Shown: positions 1-5,269 of the stretch, one piece after another
How positions within the stretch are numbered: the first letter of the stretch is position 1
How the letters are laid out: every line of letters begins with the position of its first letter
DNA from: JAVBOF01 sp031550915
GTDB lineage: Bacteria > Bacillota > Clostridia > Christensenellales > MGBC116941
Assembly (NCBI GenBank): GCA_031550915.1
Contig: JAVBOF010000043.1
Location: 1 to 7,952, forward strand
Direction of reading: 5' to 3'
Length of the DNA: 7,952 bases
Made by a program: the position numbers and the translations under genes
Notes under the pieces: generated by a model
Told to the model about the DNA's origin: nothing
Database searches by the model: none
What the model saw: only the letters and a program-made list of their open reading frames with translations

Positions 1-116
1 TTTCAGGCGATATCGATCTAATAAACGGCACAATAAAGGATAACGCCCCTGCATATTCGGCGGAAAACGAGCAGTACAAGGATATGCTGCAAGATGTTTC
101 TGTAGATATCAAGTAA
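1..116 (+). CDS. C-terminal end of an unidentified protein (5' end outside window)
   Basis: An open frame enters from the left edge (first full codon at 3) and runs 37 codons to a TAA at 114-116. The visible tail is hydrophilic, with many Asp, Lys and Asn residues, and ends in VSVDIK. It has no membrane segment and no motif I recognise, so the function is unknown. The frame is judged real because it stops just before a strong terminator hairpin and because the other two plus-strand frames are closed by stops within the first 45 bases. It converges on the ABC transporter operon and is not part of it. Only the sequence to the left of the window can identify it. Confidence 0.6.
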   Translation, partial: SGDIDLINGTIKDNAPAYSAENEQYKDMLQDVSVDIK

Positions 117-167
117 AAAAAAGAGCCTATATGCCGGTTAATCCGGAATACAGGCTCCTATTTTTTG
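115..167. terminator. Bidirectional rho-independent terminator between convergent genes
   Basis: The arms GAGCCT...GCCGG (123-137) and CCGG...AGGCTC (142-157) form a stem of about 15 positions with two mismatches and a short TTAA-type loop. An A-run (115-122) lies on the left and a T-rich run (159-166) on the right. Read on the plus strand it ends the upstream partial gene. Read on the minus strand the A-run becomes the U-tract that ends livM transcription, whose stop codon is at 168-170. Confidence 0.85.
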
Positions 168-1166
168 TTATTCGACTTTGCGGCTGGGCGATAGGAATTC
201 TCGCCCTATTTTTGTTTGGATAGTTCCAATGATCCCCTTAGGTGCAAGCAATATAACCAATATCGCTATCACTCCAAGAATAACCATACTAATACCGACG
301 TAGTCCGCCAATAACTGGCGCAATATTACGAATATGACCGATCCTACGATCGGCCCCGCTACCGTGCCGATACCTCCGATAACTACTATAAACACAGCCG
401 CAACCGTCCATGCCGTGCCAAATGCGTTTGAAGGCTGTATGGATATCTGCTGCAGGAAGAACAATCCTCCGGCTACCCCTGTTACAAAGCCTGAAATCAA
501 AAACGCATATGTTTTTGAGAGCATCAGGTTTACGCCTACGGTTCCGGCCGCCTCAAAGTTATCGCGCATTGCCATGAGGCCCAGCCCCAGTTTAGAGCGC
601 AATAGCAGGTTGACCAGCAAGAAGACCGCCACCGCCAGAACCAACGCCATATAGTAGATGTCATTGGTTGTGTAATGTACTTGTGTTTTAACGAACATTC
701 CGATTCCGCCTTTAACGAACTTCCAGTTAAGGAAGATAACAACGAAAGCTTCTGCCGTTATCCATGTAGCTATAGCAAAATACATGCCCTTCATACGGAA
801 GAGTATGAAGGCGAGCACACCTGCTATAACAGCGGAGGCTATTCCTCCTATAAGCAAGCACAGTCCTACAGGCAGGCCGTAGGTCGTGCATCCGACGGCT
901 ACAGCATAGCCGCCAAGCCCGATAAATATCTGCTGGCCCAGAGAAACCAAGCCGGCATAACCTGCCATCAAATTCCACATCTGTGCCATGGCCAAATACA
1001 TGCAGGATGTCAGTGCGATCAACACAAGATATGAGCCGCCCCAGAAAGGCAACAGGACAAGCGCCGCAAGGACGATTACCGTTATTATTATTTTAATGAT
1101 ATTTTTACTCGATACAAATGGACTGGTAATGTTTAACACCCCTTTCGATTTATTAGACCTTGGCAA
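168..1166 (-). CDS. livM: HAAT-type ABC transporter permease, LivM family
   Basis: This is a polytopic inner-membrane permease, expected to pair with LivH to form the channel for a branched-chain amino acid or similar small substrate. About 332 residues are predicted, with some eight to nine hydrophobic stretches. Family motifs visible are NLMAGYAGLVSLGQQ near residue 65, the cytoplasmic coupling loop AMRDNFEAAGTVGVN near 200, and VIGGIGTVAGPIVGS near 265. It is the last gene of the operon and is followed by a terminator. The start is uncertain. The TTG at 1166 overlaps livH by 14 nt and has only a weak AGGG upstream. A GTG at 1139 has its purine run directly against it. An ATT at 1130 has AAAGGGG at 8 nt spacing. 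The family assignment is secure; the substrate is not. Confidence 0.93.
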   Translation of the reverse strand: MPRSNKSKGVLNITSPFVSSKNIIKIIITVIVLAALVLLPFWGGSYLVLIALTSCMYLAMAQMWNLMAGYAGLVSLGQQIFIGLGGYAVAVGCTTYGLPVGLCLLIGGIASAVIAGVLAFILFRMKGMYFAIATWITAEAFVVIFLNWKFVKGGIGMFVKTQVHYTTNDIYYMALVLAVAVFLLVNLLLRSKLGLGLMAMRDNFEAAGTVGVNLMLSKTYAFLISGFVTGVAGGLFFLQQISIQPSNAFGTAWTVAAVFIVVIGGIGTVAGPIVGSVIFVILRQLLADYVGISMVILGVIAILVILLAPKGIIGTIQTKIGREFLSPSRKVE

Positions 1167-2016
1167 ACAGGCCCTGTGGACGGAATATCAGCATTATAAG
1201 CAGTATCGCATACCCTGATAACAGCTGGAACGAGGTACCAAGATAATGCGCGCCTACCAGCTGGGCAAGTGCAAATATCAACCCCGCCACAAATGTGCCC
1301 TGTATACTTCCCATGCCACCGATAACAACGACACCAAACGCTATGATAAGGTAGGCCGTTCCAGAGCTGGGGAAGAAGTTGTATGTCATTCCAATCAAGA
1401 CGCCTGCGAGAGCTGCGGTTATCATGGCGATACCCATCGCTATCCCGTAAATACTCTTGATGTTTACGCCCATAAGCTGAGAAACCTCTCCATCGTCTGA
1501 AGCCGCGCGGATAGCTCTGCCCTGATACGTTTTCTTAAGGTACAGGGAAAGCAAAAGGATCATTACAAGGCCAATAACAAAATTTAATACCATCAGCCAG
1601 GAGATATTGATGCCGTCAGTAACCGCGATACTCGATTGCGCGAATGAGATCGAAAGGTTTCGGTTGTCTGGTGTGAATATCAAAAGCAATGCGTTTTGTA
1701 CTATTATTGACATACCGAAGGTTATCAAAAGCGGTGGTTCTGCGCCTTTGTTCAAAACCCGGTTAAGCATTGTGTTTTGGATAAACATGCCAAAGAAAAA
1801 CATTATCGGCACTACCAAAATCAGCGTGAGCAACGGGTTCATCTTGAACGTTGAATAAAAGAAAAAGCTTAAATAACTCGCGAGGATTAGAAAGTCCCCG
1901 TGCGCCAGATTGGTCAGTTTTACTATGCCGAATATCATACTCATGCCAACGCCGATAACAGCATATAAGCCACCAAGCAATATAGCGTTTATAATGACCT
2001 GGATTAAAGCTTCCAA
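1153..2016 (-). CDS. livH: HAAT-type ABC transporter permease, LivH family
   Basis: This integral membrane permease is the partner of LivM in the transport channel. Its 287 residues match the usual family length of about 290. Visible family motifs are GGLYAVIGVGMSMIFGI near residue 15, TNLAHGDF near 35, the coupling loop RAIRAASDDGEVSQLMGVN near 167-186, and AFGVVVIGGMGSIQGT near 226. The start is a TTG at 2016, chosen because AAGGAGA lies 8 nt upstream and no other in-frame start fits that site. It begins 27 nt after livF stops, and its 3' end overlaps the annotated livM start, so translation is probably coupled. The specific substrate cannot be read from the sequence. Confidence 0.95.
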   Translation of the reverse strand: MEALIQVIINAILLGGLYAVIGVGMSMIFGIVKLTNLAHGDFLILASYLSFFFYSTFKMNPLLTLILVVPIMFFFGMFIQNTMLNRVLNKGAEPPLLITFGMSIIVQNALLLIFTPDNRNLSISFAQSSIAVTDGINISWLMVLNFVIGLVMILLLSLYLKKTYQGRAIRAASDDGEVSQLMGVNIKSIYGIAMGIAMITAALAGVLIGMTYNFFPSSGTAYLIIAFGVVVIGGMGSIQGTFVAGLIFALAQLVGAHYLGTSFQLLSGYAILLIMLIFRPQGLFAKV

Positions 2017-2024
2017 AGCAGTTC

Positions 2025-2031
2025 TCTCCTT
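2025..2031 (-). promoter_or_regulatory. Ribosome binding site fixing the TTG start of livH
   Basis: On the minus strand the sequence reads AAGGAGA, followed by 8 nt and then TTG GAA GCT. No ATG or GTG in this frame sits at a usable distance, so this strong site decides in favour of the non-ATG start. Confidence 0.8.
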
Positions 2032-2043
2032 CTTTGTTAAGTA

Positions 2044-2745
2044 TCAAACGCCAAAATATGCTTTTCTGACGTCTTCTTCGGATAATTCTTTGGATACACC
2101 CGAAAGGACGAATTGACCTTTAAGCATAACGTGGCTGATTTCCGATATTTTCAAGCTTCGTTTAACATCCTGCTCTATAAGGACAACCGATATACCTTCG
2201 CGGTTTATTTCCTTTATCCTTGCATATATATCTTTGATTATTGTTGGTGCGAGTCCAAGTGATATTTCATCAAATAGAACCATCTCCGGCTCGCTCATCA
2301 ATGCCCTGCCGATAGCAACCATCTGCCTTTGGCCACCAGAAAGAGCACCTGAAGCCTGGTTGGCTTTTTCCTTCAATATGGGAAAAAGGTCATATACCCT
2401 ATTGAGCGATTTCGTTTTCGTTTTTCTTGCTCTTTTTGTATAAGAACCCATTATGAGGTTTTCTTCCACAGTCATTCTGGCAAATACCCTGCCGCCTTCT
2501 GGAACCAGTGAAAGCCCCATATCTACGATTTTATGCGGCGGTACTGCAGTAATGTCCTTGTCTTTGAACATTATCTTTCCGCTTTTTGGCTTATGCAAAC
2601 CAGAAATAGCGGATAATAAAGTAGATTTTCCTGCACCATTGGAGCCGATTATGGAGACGATTGTCTTCGCTGGGATTTCTATGCTGGCGCCTTTAACCGC
2701 TTGAAAATCTTTGTAAAAGATATCAACATCGTCAACTTTTAGCAT
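2044..2745 (-). CDS. livF: HAAT-type ABC transporter ATP-binding protein, LivF family
   Basis: This cytoplasmic ATPase subunit pairs with LivG to drive transport through LivH/LivM. It has 233 residues, the normal LivF length. Walker A is GSNGAGKS (34-41), the LivF-type VPEGGRVFARMTVEENL region is at about 81-97, the signature LSGGQRQ is at 135-141, and Walker B with catalytic Glu is VLFDE (156-160). The switch position reads LIEQDV: Gln replaces the H-loop histidine, as is usual for LivF. The ATG overlaps the livG stop by one base (TAATG), and the Shine-Dalgarno sequence lies inside the last Glu codons of livG, so translation is very likely coupled. Confidence 0.96.
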   Translation of the reverse strand: MLKVDDVDIFYKDFQAVKGASIEIPAKTIVSIIGSNGAGKSTLLSAISGLHKPKSGKIMFKDKDITAVPPHKIVDMGLSLVPEGGRVFARMTVEENLIMGSYTKRARKTKTKSLNRVYDLFPILKEKANQASGALSGGQRQMVAIGRALMSEPEMVLFDEISLGLAPTIIKDIYARIKEINREGISVVLIEQDVKRSLKISEISHVMLKGQFVLSGVSKELSEEDVRKAYFGV

Positions 2746-3482
2746 TATTCCTCTTCCTCCTCCGCTCCAAGATAGACTTCCTCAACTTCCTTGGATTGTA
2801 TTACTTCTACAGGGTTGCCATGCATTAACTTTGTGCCATTGGATAAGCAAAGCAAGCTATCCGTAGCTTCTACCATAGTTTTGATAATATGCTCTATCCA
2901 GATGATCGTTATGCCGGTATTTTGAAGCTTTTCAACGAGCTCGATAACCTCGTCTACTTCAGTTTTTGTCAAACCTGCAGAAACCTCGTCCAATAGAAGC
3001 AGCGAAGGATCCGTTGCAAGTGCCCTTGCTATCTCAATACGTTTGCGATCCAATAATGCGAGCTTCATTGTTAAAGTATTCCGTTTTTCATACAAGCCGG
3101 TTCTATGAAGAATATCGAGGCACCATTCCTTGGAGCCTCTCTCTGATTTTTTTGCGCCATGGACAGCTCCAACCAAAGTGTTTTCATAAACAGACATGTT
3201 TTCGAAAAGCCTTGGCACCTGGTAAGTTCTTCCGATGCCCAAATGGCAACGCTTAGAAGAATTCAATTTGGTGATATCATGACCATTAAAATTTATTGTG
3301 CCTTCCGTTGGGATTACCAAACCTATAAGTGCGTTCATCAGTGTTGTTTTGCCGGCTCCGTTAGGACCGATGATACCTAACACTTCACCTTTCTTAACCT
3401 CAAACGTGAGGTTGGAAAGCACCTTAAATCTTCCATAAGCGACATGTAGATTGTCGACCGAAAGGATATTTTCCATCTGCAC
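2745..3482 (-). CDS. livG: HAAT-type ABC transporter ATP-binding protein, LivG family, with atypical signature
   Basis: This cytoplasmic ATPase is the partner of LivF. Numbering is from a GTG at 3482; an ATG two codons later (3476) is equally possible, since a GGA lies 9 nt before each. Walker A is GPNGAGKT (39-46), the Q-loop region GRTYQVPRLFENMSV is at 84-98, Walker B is LLLLDE (161-166), and the H-loop is WIEH (195-198). Where LSGGQ or LSYGQ is expected, the protein reads LALLDRKRIEIARAL (141-155), so the ABC signature core is missing. The following IARAL helix and DEVSAGL D-loop are intact, and the DNA shows no frameshift. A run of five Glu codons ends the protein and carries the livF ribosome binding site. 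Length (245 aa) is normal. Confidence 0.95.
   Translation of the reverse strand: MQMENILSVDNLHVAYGRFKVLSNLTFEVKKGEVLGIIGPNGAGKTTLMNALIGLVIPTEGTINFNGHDITKLNSSKRCHLGIGRTYQVPRLFENMSVYENTLVGAVHGAKKSERGSKEWCLDILHRTGLYEKRNTLTMKLALLDRKRIEIARALATDPSLLLLDEVSAGLTKTEVDEVIELVEKLQNTGITIIWIEHIIKTMVEATDSLLCLSNGTKLMHGNPVEVIQSKEVEEVYLGAEEEEE
2756..2763 (-). promoter_or_regulatory. livF ribosome binding site embedded in the poly-Glu tail codons of livG
   Basis: The minus strand reads GCGGAGGAGGAAGAGGAAT then AATG. The GAG/GAA codons that encode Ala-Glu5 at the LivG C-terminus supply GGAGGAGG-type purine runs upstream of the livF ATG. The best GGAGG cores lie about 10-15 nt before the ATG, with a second AGAGGA closer in. 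Confidence 0.65.
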
Positions 3483-3507
3483 ACATCCAAATCCATAATA
3501 ATAATAT

Positions 3508-3548
3508 AATGAGGGGACGGGGTTAACCGCCCCCTTTCATTATTTTTT
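3508..3548 (-). terminator. Intercistronic hairpin between binding-protein gene and livG
   Basis: AATGA (3508-3512) pairs with TCATT (3537-3541), and GGGG-CGG pairs with CCG-CCCC inside, leaving a small bulge and a short TTAA-containing loop. On the minus strand it follows the binding-protein stop codon (3566-3568) by about 25 nt. The downstream sequence there is only TA-rich (ATATTATTATTAT), not a clean U-tract, so it more likely gives partial termination or protects the upstream mRNA end than full stopping. The clean T-run (3543-3548) is on the plus-strand side, where no plus-strand gene is apparent. Confidence 0.55.
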
Positions 3549-3565
3549 ATGCCTTCAATTTACAA

Positions 3566-4924
3566 TCAAGGCAATGGGAACATGGGTTCGCCAGTCGTGG
3601 CTATATCGGTAAAGCCTTCATTGCTGATGATATTCAGCTTCAGGCCGTCGCCGTCTTTTACCCACTGGCCGCCAATTATCGGAGTTTCTGCGAAATGCTG
3701 GTCATTATATTTGATATGTCCAACAATCGTATCAAGATCTGTTGCCGCAATAGCGTCACGGATAGCCGCTTTATCAAGGGATGCAGCACGGGTCAATACA
3801 TCAAATGCAACTTCCATCGGGGCATATTTGTAGCCTATCGGAGGAGTCCATTCTCTATCGTTTTCTGCTGTCCAAGCATCGCAAAGCTGTTGGGCTGTTT
3901 CACCTGTCAAAGATGATTTGAACGGATGCCACGGGCTCCACCATACTTCTGCGGAAAGGCCATTAGCCAAATCGGCACCGAGGCCCATTGCGTCTACTTT
4001 GAAGAGATACGCTTTACCCATCGTGACCATCTTCGGTTTGAAGCCAAGCTGTTTTGACTGTTTCCAGAATGTTGCGAAATCCGGGGGAATATTAACGCCC
4101 GTTACTATCTCAACACCCTTTGCCTTGAAATCATTTATGATAGATGTAAAGTCTTTTGTTCCTGCAGGATATCTGCCAGGATCTACAAGCGTGTAGCCGT
4201 CTTCAGGCAGTTTTTTCAGGAATGTGTCCGCCCAAGCGATACCATCGGCATCGTTCGGCAGCATAACGCCAACAACTGCCTTGCCCAGACCAACTTTGTT
4301 CCACATTGCTTTGAATGTGTTGTAAACAGATTCGATTCTCCAGAATGCATGGAAGCTCCATGTGTAGGGAGCGCCCTGCAACCAGGCGTCAACCGGGCAT
4401 TCCATCGAAATGCAGGGGATTTCATAACGTTCTGCCAGTGCCGCGACGGGGTTAACCGTATCGGGAGTGTGGCGAACTACCAGAAGGTCTACTTTCTTTT
4501 CAAGAATAAGCTTAGATGTTACTTCGCTTGCCTTCGTCGGATCGGATTCTGTATCAACGATCTCCAACTTAACGGGTAGCTTCTTGTTCAGTTCTTTTAT
4601 AAAGATACCGCCATCTTTGTTGATAGCTTCTAGAGCACGGTTCTCGGTCCACGGAGTTCCTTCGCCAAAGCCTGCAAGCGGGCCGGTGGAGGGATTCGGG
4701 ATTCCGATCAATATGCTGTCTTTTCCTGCCAGGTCAGCGGGTGCCGCTGCGTCAGATGCAGGTGCTGCATCGGATGCGGGTGCTGCATCAGTTGCGGGCG
4801 CTGCATCAGTTGCGGGCGCTGCGTCGGAAGCAGGTGCTGCGGGTGCTGCCGGTGCACATGCCGAACCAACGATTAACGTAAGTACGATAACAAACACCAG
4901 CAAAATTTTTGCCATTTTCTTCAT
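3566..4924 (-). CDS. Substrate-binding lipoprotein of the HAAT-type ABC transporter
   Basis: This is an extracellular, membrane-anchored solute-binding protein that delivers substrate to LivH/LivM. It has 452 residues. A lipoprotein signal peptide ends in the lipobox VGSAC with Cys23. A low-complexity linker (24-64) follows, with nearly five copies of the hexapeptide A-S/T-D-A-A-P. The mature domain starts at about 69 with DSILIGIPNPSTGPLAGFGEG and continues as a type 1 periplasmic-binding fold (EIVDTESDPTKASE near 108; KFAAT-type core replaced by RHTPDTVNPVAALAER near 134). The ATG at 4924 has GAGGAG 6 nt upstream. As first gene of the operon it has its own promoter and a hairpin after it, which fits higher expression than the downstream genes. 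The ligand could be a branched-chain amino acid, an amide or a related compound. Confidence 0.93.
   Translation of the reverse strand: MKKMAKILLVFVIVLTLIVGSACAPAAPAAPASDAAPATDAAPATDAAPASDAAPASDAAAPADLAGKDSILIGIPNPSTGPLAGFGEGTPWTENRALEAINKDGGIFIKELNKKLPVKLEIVDTESDPTKASEVTSKLILEKKVDLLVVRHTPDTVNPVAALAERYEIPCISMECPVDAWLQGAPYTWSFHAFWRIESVYNTFKAMWNKVGLGKAVVGVMLPNDADGIAWADTFLKKLPEDGYTLVDPGRYPAGTKDFTSIINDFKAKGVEIVTGVNIPPDFATFWKQSKQLGFKPKMVTMGKAYLFKVDAMGLGADLANGLSAEVWWSPWHPFKSSLTGETAQQLCDAWTAENDREWTPPIGYKYAPMEVAFDVLTRAASLDKAAIRDAIAATDLDTIVGHIKYNDQHFAETPIIGGQWVKDGDGLKLNIISNEGFTDIATTGEPMFPLP
4745..4831 (-). repeat. 18-bp tandem repeat in the linker of the binding lipoprotein
   Basis: Residues 32-60 are almost five units of A-[ST]-D-A-A-P, each encoded by 18 nt. 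The units differ at a few third-codon positions and in Ser versus Thr codons; two adjacent ATDAAP units differ by a single base (GCG versus GCA). The repeat forms a flexible spacer between the lipid anchor and the binding domain. Such near-identical units can change copy number by slippage. Confidence 0.85.
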
Positions 4925-4930
4925 GATATT

Positions 4931-4936
4931 CTCCTC
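4931..4936 (-). promoter_or_regulatory. Ribosome binding site of the binding-protein gene
   Basis: The minus strand reads GAGGAG, then AATATC, then ATG AAG AAA. The 6-nt spacing and strong match fix the start at 4924 over the internal Met4 codon. Confidence 0.8.
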
Positions 4937-5027
4937 TTCTTTTATTTAATATAATAGCAAATTTGGAATTCTATAAGGATTATAATAAACCCATTCGATA
5001 TGTGATTACCTCCGTTACAACATTTAC

Positions 5028-5056
5028 AGTATACGAAAACAACCTATAATTGTAAA
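5028..5056 (-). promoter_or_regulatory. Sigma-A-type promoter of the transporter operon
   Basis: On the minus strand TTTACA (5051-5056) and TATACT (5028-5033) are separated by exactly 17 nt. Each hexamer matches consensus at five of six positions. Transcription would start near 5021, giving a 5' leader of about 95 nt before the binding-protein ATG. This is the best promoter match in the intergenic region. Confidence 0.7.
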
Positions 5057-5077
5057 GAACTTTTTAACTCATAGCTC

Positions 5078-5092
5078 TGTGAGAGTATCACA
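5078..5092. promoter_or_regulatory. TGTGA-N5-TCACA inverted repeat, possible operator
   Basis: The plus strand reads TGTGA GAGTA TCACA, and a further TGTGA half-site lies at 5103-5107. The repeat is centred roughly 64 bp upstream of the predicted start of the main promoter, a position typical of an activator of the Crp/Fnr class. The spacer is 5 bp, whereas the classical Crp site has 6, so the family of the regulator is a guess. Confidence 0.35.
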
Positions 5093-5110
5093 CACATTAA
5101 ACTGTGACTT

Positions 5111-5140
5111 ATTATAAACATAAACGACAACTTACAACAA
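5111..5140 (-). promoter_or_regulatory. Possible second, upstream promoter
   Basis: The minus strand has a perfect -10 TATAAT (5111-5116) and a weak -35 TTGTTG (5135-5140; three of six positions match) with an 18-nt spacer. If used, its start site would fall at or beside the TGTGA half-sites, so a protein bound there could repress it while helping the downstream promoter. Confidence 0.3.
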
Positions 5141-5269
5141 GTATATTATTGCACAAAGTTAGACTTTTCACATCGTGCAGTAGCACAAACTTATATGCTA
5201 TATACTAATATTAATTTTTTGATTTGCCATGTAGTTTAATATTTTTGTTCCCCTGCACAAGCCGAGTGA

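Larger units (their letters stand above)
4925..5269. other. 345-bp AT-rich intergenic region between serpin and transporter operon
   Basis: No credible coding frame is present. Reading the minus strand from the serpin stop: AT-rich sequence with an AATATTAA/TTAATATT inverted repeat (5207-5243), a candidate promoter with a perfect TATAAT (5111-5116), TGTGA/TCACA half-sites (5078-5107), the stronger promoter (5028-5056), then a leader of about 95 nt to the binding-protein start. I see no T-box, riboswitch core or clear terminator for the serpin gene. Confidence 0.7.

Noticed and set aside
3516..4458. The 14-mer GACGGGGTTAACCG occurs at 3516-3529 (hairpin) and 4445-4458 (inside the binding-protein gene).
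   Set aside because: One 14-base match in about 8 kb is not far from chance, the second copy is ordinary coding sequence, and the flanks differ.
4467..4949. 160-codon open frame on the plus strand, Ala/Gly-rich.
   Set aside because: It is antisense to the binding-protein gene and exists because the GC-rich Ala/Pro repeat lacks stops on the opposite strand; no ribosome site or family match.
4985..5001. Tiny leader frame ATG GGT TTA TTA TAA in the 5' leader, encoding Met-Gly-Leu-Leu, suggestive of Leu attenuation.
   Set aside because: Only four codons, the GGAGG lies about 17 nt upstream (too far), and there is no terminator/antiterminator pair after it.
4925..5060. Search for T-box, riboswitch or CodY-type site upstream of the amino-acid transporter operon.
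   Set aside because: No T-box core, no conserved aptamer pattern and no good AATTTTC-type palindrome; the leader is only about 95 nt.
5175..5186. GTGC-AGTA-GCAC small palindrome upstream of the transporter promoters.
   Set aside because: Only four-base arms; common by chance and not positioned at a promoter element.
5207..5243. Inverted repeat AATATTAA/TTAATATT downstream of the serpin, considered as its terminator.
   Set aside because: Stem is all A-T with a loop of about 21 nt and no T-run after it on the minus strand.
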